Shown: positions 1 to 6,623, counted from the stretch's first letter. The stretch is DNA of 64,000 nt from Mycoplasmatota bacterium (GCA_018394295.1 CP074573.1:2177156-2241155); one strand, 5' to 3'. Notes: a model not told the origin generated them from the letters alone. Program-made: numbers and translations.

Positions 1-872
1 ACAAATATACCAGTATCTCGAATATCTAGTTTATTAAGTGCACCTGTTAAGTAAGGAATATATTTCCCAGAGAATATTTCTATTGCGATTAAAACAATTT
101 GAAAAAATAAGAATACTAAACCTTTTATTACTTGTTTATTTTGAATTTGTCCTAAACCCCAAATAAAAAATGATGCTAAACCTCTTAATTTTGGTGTGTT
201 TTTACTAATTTGGGAATAATAGATTTCATTTCCTTGTAACCGAATTTCATCTTTTGCTTCCATTATCTTTATTTTTACTTGGTTTATTTTCTCAAGATAT
301 TGTTGTTTAATATGAAAAGAACTTAATTTAACCTCTATCAGTTCTTCTTTCTTTTCTTTTTTGAACTGTTTTTCTTCTTCCTTTGAAAGTTCAGTTTTCC
401 CCAATATAGATTGATATTTCTTATTTATTTTTTCAATCTTTGAATCTACTTCTTTTTGATTAACTTTGATTTCTTTCTCCATATTAGATTTTAATGAACT
501 AATTTCTGCTTCTAATTGTTTAATTTTAGCATTTTTTACTTTTTTAATCTCTTGTTTAGTTATCTTTAATTTTCTTATTTTCTCATCTAACTGTTTGTTT
601 AGTAAATCTATGTTTTCATCTTGTTTATTTTTGATTTCTTCATAATAACTTTGTTGATTCTTTTTCAATTGGTTTATTTCTTCTATGTGTCTACTTTTAT
701 TAACTTCTTGTTCTTTTTGATCTACATTATTTTCTTTAAAAGCAATTATTTCCTTATTATGTTTATCTAATAGTTTGTTAAGATCAGAATTTGCTTTTAT
801 TTTAATTTGTCTTAAATTTTCTTTATGATCACTTTTTAATTTCTCTATTTCAATTCTTGTTAAGGTATTCAA
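1..872 (-). CDS. MalF-like sugar ABC permease, N-terminal part, cut by window edge
   Basis: Partial: the gene enters at its start codon and runs off the left edge after about 290 codons. The start is TTG at 870-872, with AGGTG eight bases upstream. The first ~229 residues are almost purely charged (Lys, Glu, Gln, Asn rich) and look like a long coiled coil. Then follows RGLASFFIWGLGQIQNKQ and a hydrophobic stretch, the usual beginning of the membrane part of MalF-type maltodextrin permeases (GLGQxxNKQ motif). It lies directly downstream of a MalE-like binding protein and a DUF1189 gene, which supports a maltodextrin-type importer. The coiled-coil extension is longer than I expect for this family. 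The transmembrane permease signature (EAA loop) is outside the window, so the family call rests on the hinge motif and on context. Confidence 0.7.
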   Translation of the reverse strand, partial: MNTLTRIEIEKLKSDHKENLRQIKIKANSDLNKLLDKHNKEIIAFKENNVDQKEQEVNKSRHIEEINQLKKNQQSYYEEIKNKQDENIDLLNKQLDEKIRKLKITKQEIKKVKNAKIKQLEAEISSLKSNMEKEIKVNQKEVDSKIEKINKKYQSILGKTELSKEEEKQFKKEKKEELIEVKLSSFHIKQQYLEKINQVKIKIMEAKDEIRLQGNEIYYSQISKNTPKLRGLASFFIWGLGQIQNKQVIKGLVFLFFQIVLIAIEIFSGKYIPYLTGALNKLDIRDTGIF

Positions 873-896
873 AGTAAAGTACACCTACTTTCTTAT

Positions 897-937
897 AAAA
901 AGAACTTGATCATGGCATTACATGACCAAGTCTTTTT
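897..937 (-). terminator. Hairpin between malE-like and malF-like genes (attenuating terminator)
   Basis: On the minus strand a near-perfect stem (GACTTGGTCATG against CATGATCAAGTTC) with a 6-nt loop is followed by a U run. It lies between the binding-protein gene and the permease gene. Such partial terminators commonly keep binding-protein mRNA more abundant than permease mRNA. Confidence 0.7.
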
Positions 938-966
938 AAAACTAAATTTAAACTACCATATCACAA

Positions 967-2298
967 TTATTGATTTAAAGCTCGTGCATCATCGTAATCT
1001 TTCTCTGCTTTTTGTGCTGCTTGTGTTGGTGTTATTCCTTCTGGTGCATTCCATGCATTTCCATACATACCGCCAGCAAATTGCCAGTAATAACCCATTT
1101 CAGAAATAGTTGGCATTGGTTGTGAAAATTGCATTTGATCGATAATTCCTTTTAAATATGGGTCATCAGCTAATCCTTCAATAGCAGTCGTATCTTTTAA
1201 TGTTGGAAGTTTACCAGTAACATCATACATCACTTGAGAGCCAGATATATTGGCCATAAAATTAGCTAAAGTTCGTGCTGCTGCAGGATATTTTGTAAAG
1301 GTAGAAATTGCAGCTAATTGGTTTCCAGCAAAAGTATAAGGTTGAGAATCTTCACCGTTTACATTTATAGTTGGTATTTTTATTACACCAAAATTTAATC
1401 CAGCATCTTTATATCGTTGAATATCCCAAGGACCATCTAGAATATAAGCCATTTGTCCATTTTCAAATACTGCTTTGATATTATCACCCGATAAAGAGCC
1501 AGATTCTACATCTAAAGCTTCTAATCTAAAATTGCGATGCCACTCTAAAGCACTAATCATTTCAGGTGAAGCAAAATTTATTTGATCTGGGTCTTTATGT
1601 GTTGGTCCAAATAATTCATAATGATGTGCAGTTGCAATGAAGTGCATATCATAAGCATTCGCAACATCCATTCCTATCCAATAAAAGTTGTTATCAATAT
1701 CATTGTATTTAGCTGCTTGGGATTTAATTTCTTCCCAAGTACTAGCTACTTCTTCGCCTTTTTCTGCAATTATATCTTTATTATAGAATAATGCGAGTGA
1801 TTCACCAGCAATAGGGAATGCATAAATTTTTTCTTCATTATTTTTTGTAGCAGTAACTGTTTGAACTGAAGTTTCAATGATTCTGTCTTTCACTAATTCT
1901 TCATATTGACCAATAGGACCTATAACATTTGTTCTTAATGCTTGTCCAATATGATCATGTGGCATAACAAATACATCTGCACCAAGACCAGCCGGACCAT
2001 CTAGTTCCATTTTGGCACGTGTATCAACTGAACCAACCACCTCATAAGTAACAGGTACCTCTGGAAAAAATTTATTATATTCAGCAATTAATGCCTCTGC
2101 CCAAGTTGCATTATCAACCCATAACTTTAATTTAGCACCAGTTTCCGGACGATACTCATTTATTTGTTCATCCCATTGTCCTGGGTCAACATTCCACTTG
2201 TAATAAGGTTCAACGGTCGTTGTTACACCAACTCGTCTACATGCTTGTATTCCTAATACAATGGTTAGTATAAATAGAATCGATATTATTTTTTTCAT
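967..2298 (-). CDS. MalE-like extracellular sugar-binding lipoprotein
   Basis: 443 aa. The N-terminus MKKIISILFILTIVLGIQAC is a lipoprotein signal with the acylated Cys at residue 20, so the protein is anchored outside the membrane. The body matches family 1 solute-binding proteins for maltose/maltodextrin: KLKLWVDNATWAEALI near the start, a central FPIAGESLALFYNKD segment and ENGQMAYILDGPWDI about two thirds in. The start has a strong Shine-Dalgarno (AAGGGGG). It captures oligosaccharides for the permease encoded downstream; the energising ATPase is probably the MsmX/UgpC-type protein at 16584-17687. The exact sugar is not readable from the sequence, so no symbol is given. Confidence 0.87.
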   Translation of the reverse strand: MKKIISILFILTIVLGIQACRRVGVTTTVEPYYKWNVDPGQWDEQINEYRPETGAKLKLWVDNATWAEALIAEYNKFFPEVPVTYEVVGSVDTRAKMELDGPAGLGADVFVMPHDHIGQALRTNVIGPIGQYEELVKDRIIETSVQTVTATKNNEEKIYAFPIAGESLALFYNKDIIAEKGEEVASTWEEIKSQAAKYNDIDNNFYWIGMDVANAYDMHFIATAHHYELFGPTHKDPDQINFASPEMISALEWHRNFRLEALDVESGSLSGDNIKAVFENGQMAYILDGPWDIQRYKDAGLNFGVIKIPTINVNGEDSQPYTFAGNQLAAISTFTKYPAAARTLANFMANISGSQVMYDVTGKLPTLKDTTAIEGLADDPYLKGIIDQMQFSQPMPTISEMGYYWQFAGGMYGNAWNAPEGITPTQAAQKAEKDYDDARALNQ

Positions 2299-2426
2299 GT
2301 TTTCTATTCCCCCTTCGGAATAATATTTAAGTAATTTTGATTTTCTACTATGTAGTTATATAGTTTGAATAGCTTATACATTTGCTTTCAAAAATATTAT
2401 ATGTAAATATTATTAGATGAAACGAT

Positions 2427-3233
2427 TTAGATAAAATTACCTTTTATTACATTTTTATAAACATATAAAAAGAATAATGCTAAGGAAAAATTATATATAA
2501 CAACACCGAAAATAGGAGATATTATTATACTCACAAAAAAGGAAATAAGGGTTGGTGTTAATGAAGAAAGAATGACGATATTTAATAATTGTTTATAACT
2601 TAGAGGGTGTTTATTCCCAATATTAAGAAGTGTTCCTAAACCTGCTAATCCTAAAATAAAGATTATATTCAATGATACAACAATCAAATAAATGGTTAAT
2701 AGTAAAGGAAGTAAAATTAAAGGTTTTATACTTAAAAACAAACGATTTGATAAATCATCAATTACATATTTTGACTCTGTCTTTTTATAAGAATTGAAAT
2801 CAACATTTTTGAATTGTTGATAATTTAAGTCATAGGTTGATGTATCATTAACAATTGATATTTTATCTTTTAAAAAGAGGATATTGGTTTTATGTTGAAC
2901 TAAACTATCATCATTTTGAGGATTAATGACTAAATTGAAATTATTGAACTCCTGTGTAAAAACATCACTTGAATTACATATTAACTTTGAATTGATTACC
3001 TGACAATTAGGTAATTGATTAACATGATCACGTGATAATCCTTGATAGATTTCTTTTGATATTATTGTAGGATCAAATGTATCCATTTGGATGATAGAAA
3101 AGGCTAACCCAAAATTTAAAAATAAAGAATATATTATTAATAGAAATAAACTTTTACTTATTTTAATATTTTTTAACTCTGATATCGCATTTATCGAATA
3201 TATCGTTTGAAATAACTTTTTCATTTTTTTCAT
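2427..3233 (-). CDS. DUF1189 membrane protein (MalA-like)
   Basis: 268 aa with an N-terminal hydrophobic segment at about 27-50, an extracytoplasmic domain of ~120 residues, and three or four hydrophobic segments in the C-terminal half. The layout and the opening (KLFQTIYSINAISELK...) fit the DUF1189 family, whose streptococcal member is called MalA and sits in maltodextrin operons. Its position immediately upstream of the MalE-like gene on the same strand supports this. The molecular function is not established. Confidence 0.65.
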   Translation of the reverse strand: MKKMKKLFQTIYSINAISELKNIKISKSLFLLIIYSLFLNFGLAFSIIQMDTFDPTIISKEIYQGLSRDHVNQLPNCQVINSKLICNSSDVFTQEFNNFNLVINPQNDDSLVQHKTNILFLKDKISIVNDTSTYDLNYQQFKNVDFNSYKKTESKYVIDDLSNRLFLSIKPLILLPLLLTIYLIVVSLNIIFILGLAGLGTLLNIGNKHPLSYKQLLNIVILSSLTPTLISFFVSIIISPIFGVVIYNFSLALFFLYVYKNVIKGNFI

Positions 3234-3429
3234 CCTTTTCTTTTATTTATTTTTAGTATAAATCGAATATAAAAATAAATGAGGTGGATTAAAGAAAAAG
3301 AAAATATTCAATCATAAAAATCATCATTTAAGTAGTAAAATAGAAAAAGACTATTTATTTACTTATTAAAAGATTTTTAAAGATAAATATGGAAATTTAA
3401 TGCTAATAAATATCAGCATGTACACTCAT

Positions 3430-3461
3430 AACAATATATTATTAGATATATATTGTTTTTT
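3430..3461. terminator. AT-rich hairpin in the divergent intergenic region
   Basis: A stem of ACAATATAT against ATATATTGT with a T run on the plus side. It lies between the DUF1189 gene (minus) and panT (plus). No gene upstream on the plus strand is visible, so its role is unclear. The rest of 3234-3489 shows no gene. Confidence 0.4.
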
Positions 3462-3489
3462 TGAAAAAGAAACTTTTATAATATAAAGG

Positions 3490-3518
3490 TTGATTATTAG
3501 TTTCATTAATAATATAAT
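3490..3518 (+). promoter_or_regulatory. Sigma-A promoter of panT-coaX
   Basis: TTGATT, a 17-bp spacer, then TATAAT. The expected start of transcription is near 3525, exactly where the long leader hairpin begins. Confidence 0.6.
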
Positions 3519-3525
3519 AATACTG

Positions 3526-3572
3526 ACAAACAACGATTAAGAAATAACATTATTTGCTTAATCATTGTTTGT
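3526..3572 (+). promoter_or_regulatory. 5'-terminal leader stem-loop of panT-coaX
   Basis: ACAAACAACGATTAAG (3526-3541) pairs with CTTAATCATTGTTTGT (3557-3572), with one mismatch in 16 and a 15-nt loop. No U run follows, so it is not a simple terminator. It begins at the predicted first transcribed nucleotide. It may protect the 5' end of the mRNA or be an operator read as DNA. Confidence 0.5.
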
Positions 3573-3672
3573 TTAGAATTCAAAATCTTGCTGATATTAA
3601 GAATAAGTCAGACAAGTAAAAAAAAATATTATTTTATCGGCATCTTTTTTAAGAGCTGGAAAGGAAGATTTG

Positions 3673-4290
3673 ATGAGAAATCAAAAGACTCAAGATTTAG
3701 TTTATTTAGCTTTATTTTTAACGATTATTATCGTTATGTCTCAAGTTCCTTGGTTAGGTTTTATACCTTTAGGATTTACCAATGCAACCATAATACATAT
3801 TCCTGTTATTATTGCTGCCATTTATTTTGGTAAAAAATTGGGGGTATTAACAGGCCTTATGTTTGGTTTGGCTTCATTATTTACAGCTTACGTTAGACCA
3901 TCAGCTGTTATGGATTTATTTTTTCAAAACCCAATTGTATCTATTCTACCACGCATAGCGTTTGCGTATCTGACGGTCATTATCTATCAAGGATTAAAGG
4001 GAATAGTCAATCCAAACGTACGAGTTGCAATAACTGCTCTATTTGGCTCAATATTACATTCCATTTTAGTTGTTGGAACAATACTATTAGTACATTTTAA
4101 TAAGACAAAAACATTTGTGCCTGCTGAAGGGGATGCTCAAACTTATACCATTAATTTCGCAATATTATCAGGGCTACTTGTAATAGTTATTTCTGAAGCG
4201 GTAATTAGTTCTATAATTACAACTCCAATTATTAGAGCACTTAATGCTAAAAATAAACAAGACAATATAAATGAATTAATAAAAGACTAG
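3673..4290 (+). CDS. ECF transporter S component, probably pantothenate (PanT-like)
   Basis: 205 aa, about six hydrophobic segments, opening RNQKTQDLVYLALFLTIIIV as in ECF S components. S components bind a vitamin and dock on a shared EcfA-EcfA'-EcfT energy module, which is not in this window. The gene sits 17 bp upstream of the type III pantothenate kinase gene, so pantothenate is the natural substrate. ATG at 3673 is chosen over the adjacent TTG at 3670 because AAAGGAAG is better spaced from it. Substrate is inferred from the neighbour. Confidence 0.75.
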   Translation: MRNQKTQDLVYLALFLTIIIVMSQVPWLGFIPLGFTNATIIHIPVIIAAIYFGKKLGVLTGLMFGLASLFTAYVRPSAVMDLFFQNPIVSILPRIAFAYLTVIIYQGLKGIVNPNVRVAITALFGSILHSILVVGTILLVHFNKTKTFVPAEGDAQTYTINFAILSGLLVIVISEAVISSIITTPIIRALNAKNKQDNINELIKD

Positions 4291-4307
4291 GTTAGGACGT
4301 GTAAGAT

Positions 4308-5063
4308 ATGTTATTATTATTTGATGTTGGTAACAGTAATATTAGTTTTGCTGTCTATGAAGAACATACCTTAAAAGATAGATGGCGAATTAAAACTGAT
4401 ACCAATAAAACAGCTGATGAATATTCTATTATATTAAATAATTTAATATCAAAATATCCAATTCATGGTGTTGTTATCGCATCAGTAGTTCCAATTATCA
4501 CAAATTTATTAAATACTTTTTCTACCAAATATTTAACGATTAATCCACTCATCATCGGTCCTGGAGTAAAAACAGGATTAGATATTCGTTTAAACAATCC
4601 TAAAGAAATAGGTTCTGATTTAGTAGCTTCTGCTGTGGGAGCCATGATAAAATATCCACAACCATGTATCATTTTTGACATGGGAACAGCAACTACTATT
4701 ACCTTACTAGACCATAATACCTTTCATGGCGGAGCTGTATTACCAGGTATTGAAACAAGTTTATTTGGTTTAGTTAAAAAAACAGCGCTTCTACCTCATA
4801 TTGATATAAAAGCTCCAAAACGGGTAATAGAAAAAGAGACAGTTACCTCAATGCAATCTGGTATTGTCTATGGAAATGCATCAGCTATAGATGGAATGAT
4901 AGATCGAATTGAAAAAGAATATAATAAAAAATGTTTCGCTGTTGCAACAGGAGGATTAGCTAAACATATCATTCCGCATTGTTTACATCAAATAAAAATT
5001 GATAGATATCTTATTTATGATGGATTAATCGAAATTTATAATAAAAATAATGAAGTAAAATAA
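4308..5063 (+). CDS. coaX: Type III pantothenate kinase
   Basis: 251 aa, the normal length. It phosphorylates pantothenate, the first committed step of coenzyme A synthesis, in the cytoplasm. Phosphate-binding ASKHA motifs are visible: LLFDVGNSNISF at the start, GPGVKTGL about one third in, and IIFDMGTATTIT at about 125-136; ATGGLAKHI comes near the end. Translationally close to the PanT-like gene, so uptake and trapping of pantothenate appear co-expressed. It ends at a bidirectional terminator shared with the convergent peptide array. Confidence 0.93.
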   Translation: MLLLFDVGNSNISFAVYEEHTLKDRWRIKTDTNKTADEYSIILNNLISKYPIHGVVIASVVPIITNLLNTFSTKYLTINPLIIGPGVKTGLDIRLNNPKEIGSDLVASAVGAMIKYPQPCIIFDMGTATTITLLDHNTFHGGAVLPGIETSLFGLVKKTALLPHIDIKAPKRVIEKETVTSMQSGIVYGNASAIDGMIDRIEKEYNKKCFAVATGGLAKHIIPHCLHQIKIDRYLIYDGLIEIYNKNNEVK

Positions 5064-5070
5064 AAGCATA

Positions 5071-5110
5071 AAAAAAATCCTACTGACAATTTGATTAGTA
5101 GGATTTTTTA
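5071..5110. terminator. Bidirectional terminator between coaX and the peptide array
   Basis: AAAAAATCCTACT pairs perfectly with AGTAGGATTTTTT across a 12-nt loop, giving a U run on both strands. It ends coaX from the left and the small-peptide transcript from the right. Confidence 0.9.
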
Positions 5111-5140
5111 TATAAATTTTGTTAATAGGTTATCAAGCAT
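5108..5140 (-). pseudogene. Truncated 3'-end unit of the peptide array (10 codons)
   Basis: The peptide MLDNLLTKFI starts with ATG behind a GGAG Shine-Dalgarno. Its first residues resemble the start of unit F (MTLDNLIQV), after which the reading frame ends inside the terminator stem. I read it as the 5' end of a twelfth unit whose body has been lost. A functional mini-peptide cannot be excluded. Confidence 0.4.
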
Positions 5141-5175
5141 TATTTCATCTCCATTTATTATTTTATTTAAACAAA

Positions 5176-5265
5176 TTATATTCTACGTTTATTTTTCTCC
5201 TCTATCTTCTTAATTTGTTCTTTATAACGCTCTAATTTAACCTGAAATAAATAATTTTCCATCAT
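5176..5265 (-). CDS. Array peptide, unit K (29 aa)
   Basis: The last complete unit of the array. It begins MMENYLFQVKLERYK and continues EQIKKIEEKNKRRI, preceded by GGGAGG. It keeps the core Q-V-K/R-L/I-x-x-Y-K-E-Q-I-K-K but has a changed tail: the usual KENLRK is replaced by KNKRRI. No signal peptide, no Cys. This is one of the most diverged members, whose DNA differs from unit I at many third codon positions. Function unknown. Confidence 0.8.
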   Translation of the reverse strand: MMENYLFQVKLERYKEQIKKIEEKNKRRI

Positions 5266-5292
5266 CTTTCTTTCCTCCCTTTAATTTTTTTT

Positions 5293-5382
5293 TTATTTTT
5301 TAAGATTTTCTTTTTGCTCAACTTTCTTAATTATTTCTTTATACTTATCTAATTTAACCTGAAATAAGTAAACATCCATCAT
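5293..5382 (-). CDS. Array peptide, unit J (29 aa)
   Basis: Begins MMDVYLFQVKLDKYK and continues EIIKKVEQKENLKK. The ATG pair at 5377-5382 is preferred over the ATG six bases upstream because AGGAGG is then seven bases away. Its N-terminus resembles unit K (YLFQVKL), the rest resembles the core units. Predicted single amphipathic helix with hydrophobic residues in a 3-4 spacing. Function unknown. Confidence 0.8.
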   Translation of the reverse strand: MMDVYLFQVKLDKYKEIIKKVEQKENLKK

Positions 5383-5407
5383 CTTCATCCCTCCTTTAAT
5401 ATAATAA

Positions 5408-5497
5408 TTATTTTCGAAGGTTTTCTTTTTGTTCTACTTTTTTTATTTGTTCTTTGTATTGGTCTATCCGAACTTGAATTAAGTGATCATTCATCAT
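5408..5497 (-). CDS. Array peptide, unit I (29 aa)
   Basis: Same protein as units G and H (MMNDHLIQVRID then QYKEQIKKVEQKENLRK). It differs in DNA at the last codons (CTTCGA instead of TTAAGA) and by TAA instead of TAG as the stop. Same protein from different codons is direct evidence that the reading frame is selected. GGAGGG Shine-Dalgarno. Confidence 0.85.
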   Translation of the reverse strand: MMNDHLIQVRIDQYKEQIKKVEQKENLRK

Positions 5498-5523
5498 TTC
5501 TATTCCCTCCTTTTATCTTTAAA

Positions 5524-5613
5524 CTATTTTCTTAAGTTTTCTTTTTGTTCTACTTTTTTTATTTGTTCTTTGTATTGGTCTATCCGAACTTGAATTAAGT
5601 GATCATTCATCAT
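5524..5613 (-). CDS. Array peptide, unit H (29 aa)
   Basis: DNA identical to unit G through gene and spacer, which indicates a very recent duplication or gene conversion. Starts with ATGATG behind GGAGG. Heptad-like hydrophobic positions are I7, I11, Y14, I18 and V21; the rest is Lys, Glu, Gln, Asp and Arg. Function unknown. Confidence 0.85.
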   Translation of the reverse strand: MMNDHLIQVRIDQYKEQIKKVEQKENLRK

Positions 5614-5639
5614 TTCTATTTCCTCCTTTTATCTTTAAA

Positions 5640-5729
5640 CTATTTTCTTAAGTTTTCTTTTTGTTCTACTTTTTTTATTTGTTCTTTGTATTGGTCTATC
5701 CGAACTTGAATTAAGTGATCATTCATCAT
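5640..5729 (-). CDS. Array peptide, unit G (29 aa)
   Basis: N-terminus MMNDHL, then the core IQVRIDQYKEQIKKVEQ and tail KENLRK. Identical to unit H at the DNA level. Net charge slightly positive, no membrane segment, no export signal. Function unknown. Confidence 0.85.
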   Translation of the reverse strand: MMNDHLIQVRIDQYKEQIKKVEQKENLRK

Positions 5730-5755
5730 TTCTATTTCCTCCTTTTATCTTTAAA

Positions 5756-5845
5756 CTATTTTCTTAAGTTTTCTTTTTGTTCTACTTTTTTTATTTGTTC
5801 TTTGTATTGGTCTATCCGAACCTGAATTAAGTTATCAAGCGTCAT
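5756..5845 (-). CDS. Array peptide, unit F (29 aa)
   Basis: N-terminus MTLDNL, then the same core and tail as unit G. Only the first five residues and the start context differ between F and G. The Shine-Dalgarno is GGAGGG. The first residues match the truncated mini-gene at 5108-5140. Confidence 0.85.
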   Translation of the reverse strand: MTLDNLIQVRIDQYKEQIKKVEQKENLRK

Positions 5846-5871
5846 CTTTATTCCCTCCTTTTATCTTTAAA

Positions 5872-5961
5872 CTATTTTCTTAAGTTTTCTTTTTGTTCTA
5901 CTTTTTTTATTTGTTCTTTGTATTGGTCTATTCGAACCTGAATTGAGTTTTCAAACGTCAT
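5872..5961 (-). CDS. Array peptide, unit E (29 aa)
   Basis: N-terminus MTFENS, core IQVRIDQYKEQIKKVEQ, tail KENLRK. Strong GGAGGG Shine-Dalgarno. The spacer to the next unit is the conserved 26-bp version. Function unknown. Confidence 0.85.
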   Translation of the reverse strand: MTFENSIQVRIDQYKEQIKKVEQKENLRK

Positions 5962-5987
5962 CTTTATTCCCTCCTTTTATCTTTAAA

Positions 5988-6077
5988 CTATTTTCTTAAG
6001 TTTTCTTTTTGTTCTAACTTTTTAATTTGATCTTTGTATTGGTCTATTCGAACCTGAATTGAGTTATCAAGCGTCAT
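5988..6077 (-). CDS. Array peptide, unit D (29 aa)
   Basis: N-terminus MTLDNS, core IQVRIDQYKDQIKKLEQ, tail KENLRK. Compared with E the core has E to D and V to L changes, both conservative for a helix surface and a heptad core position respectively. GGAGGG Shine-Dalgarno. Confidence 0.85.
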   Translation of the reverse strand: MTLDNSIQVRIDQYKDQIKKLEQKENLRK

Positions 6078-6103
6078 CTTTATTCCCTCCTTTTATCTTT
6101 AAA

Positions 6104-6190
6104 CTATTTTCTTAAGTTTTCTTTTTGTTCTAACTTCTTAATTTGATCTTTGTATTGGTCTAATCTAGTTTGAATTAAGCTATTATACAT
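6104..6190 (-). CDS. Array peptide, unit C (28 aa)
   Basis: First gene after the internal promoter. N-terminus MYNSL, core IQTRLDQYKDQIKKLEQ, tail KENLRK. The Shine-Dalgarno is AAGGGGTG rather than GGAGG, and the spacer upstream differs from the others, as expected for the first unit of a transcript. Confidence 0.82.
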   Translation of the reverse strand: MYNSLIQTRLDQYKDQIKKLEQKENLRK

Positions 6191-6237
6191 TTTCTTTCAC
6201 CCCTTTATATTTATCTTTATATAAGTAATTTTTTTTG

Positions 6238-6258
6238 TTTTAAACACACAATTTAAAA
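6238..6258 (-). promoter_or_regulatory. Stem-loop at the start of the internal array transcript
   Basis: TTTTAAA and TTTAAAA form a perfect 7-bp inverted repeat around a 7-nt loop, placed immediately after the -10 box at 6258-6263. The sequence differs from the inverted repeats at the other two promoters but the position is the same. Confidence 0.4.
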
Positions 6259-6286
6259 GTATATCAGTTTTTTTTAAAAATGCAAC
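6258..6286 (-). promoter_or_regulatory. Internal array promoter P3
   Basis: On the minus strand GTTGCA (or TTGCAT) precedes TATACT with a 17-bp (or 16-bp) spacer ending in CTGA. The block AAAAACTGATATACT is shared with the two upstream promoters. It would transcribe units C to K. Confidence 0.65.
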
Positions 6287-6362
6287 AGTTTTTTGTAACT
6301 TTTTTAAATATTCTTTGATGAAAATGCTTTCATAAAAATTTCCCTTTTATTACGGTGATATT

Positions 6363-6455
6363 TTACTTTCTAAGGTTCTCTTTTTGTTCTAACTTCTTAA
6401 TATTTTCTTTGTATTGTTCTAATTTAACTTGAGCTAAGTAACTATCCATTATCAT
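6363..6455 (-). CDS. Array peptide, unit B (30 aa)
   Basis: Begins MIMDSYLAQVKLEQYK, continues ENIKKLEQKENLRK. Its ATG overlaps the stop of unit A (TAATG), so the two are translationally coupled; the Shine-Dalgarno GGAGGG lies inside the end of unit A. Core Gln17 of the other units is replaced by Asn. Function unknown. Confidence 0.85.
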   Translation of the reverse strand: MIMDSYLAQVKLEQYKENIKKLEQKENLRK

Positions 6456-6562
6456 TAGTTTTCCCTCCTATTATTTCTAAGGTTTTCTTCTTTTTCTAAC
6501 TTCTTAATATTTTCTTTGTATTGGTCTAATTTAACTTGAAAGTAATCATCCATCATCATCAT
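6455..6562 (-). CDS. Array peptide, unit A (35 aa), first of the array
   Basis: Starts with four ATG codons in a row behind GGAGG, so the exact first residue is uncertain (the first or second ATG is best spaced). Then DDYFQVKLDQYKENIKKLEK, and a longer tail (EENLRN followed by NRREN). The tail codons double as the Shine-Dalgarno of unit B. Function unknown. Confidence 0.8.
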   Translation of the reverse strand: MMMMDDYFQVKLDQYKENIKKLEKEENLRNNRREN

Positions 6563-6581
6563 TTTTTCCTCCAATTAATTA

Positions 6582-6612
6582 TAATTTATTTTCTAAGTTT
6601 TTCTTTTTTTAC
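6582..6612 (-). pseudogene. Remnant of a further array unit (3' end only)
   Basis: Between P2 and unit A the minus strand reads YEVKKEKLRK then TAA. This resembles the universal unit tail (KKVEQKENLRK). No start or Shine-Dalgarno remains. It is best read as the eroded 3' end of a lost unit. Confidence 0.35.
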
Positions 6613-6623
6613 TTCATATTAAT

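Larger units (their letters stand above)
5108..6612 (-). repeat. Tandem array of small-peptide genes, 116-bp period in the core
   Basis: Eleven complete units follow one another on the minus strand, each a Shine-Dalgarno (GGAGG or GGGGTG) plus a short gene. Start-to-start distances are 107, 265, 113, 116, 116, 116, 116, 116, 115 and 117 bp; the 265-bp gap holds an internal promoter. Units D to I share nearly identical DNA including the spacer (TTTAAAGATAAAAGGAGG), while A, B, C, J and K are diverged yet keep the protein core through synonymous changes. Confidence 0.92.

Noticed and set aside
5130-6600. CRISPR array in the 116-bp repeat region
   Set aside because: Repeat length is far above CRISPR repeats, the spacers are conserved rather than unique, and each repeat is a translated gene with a ribosome site.
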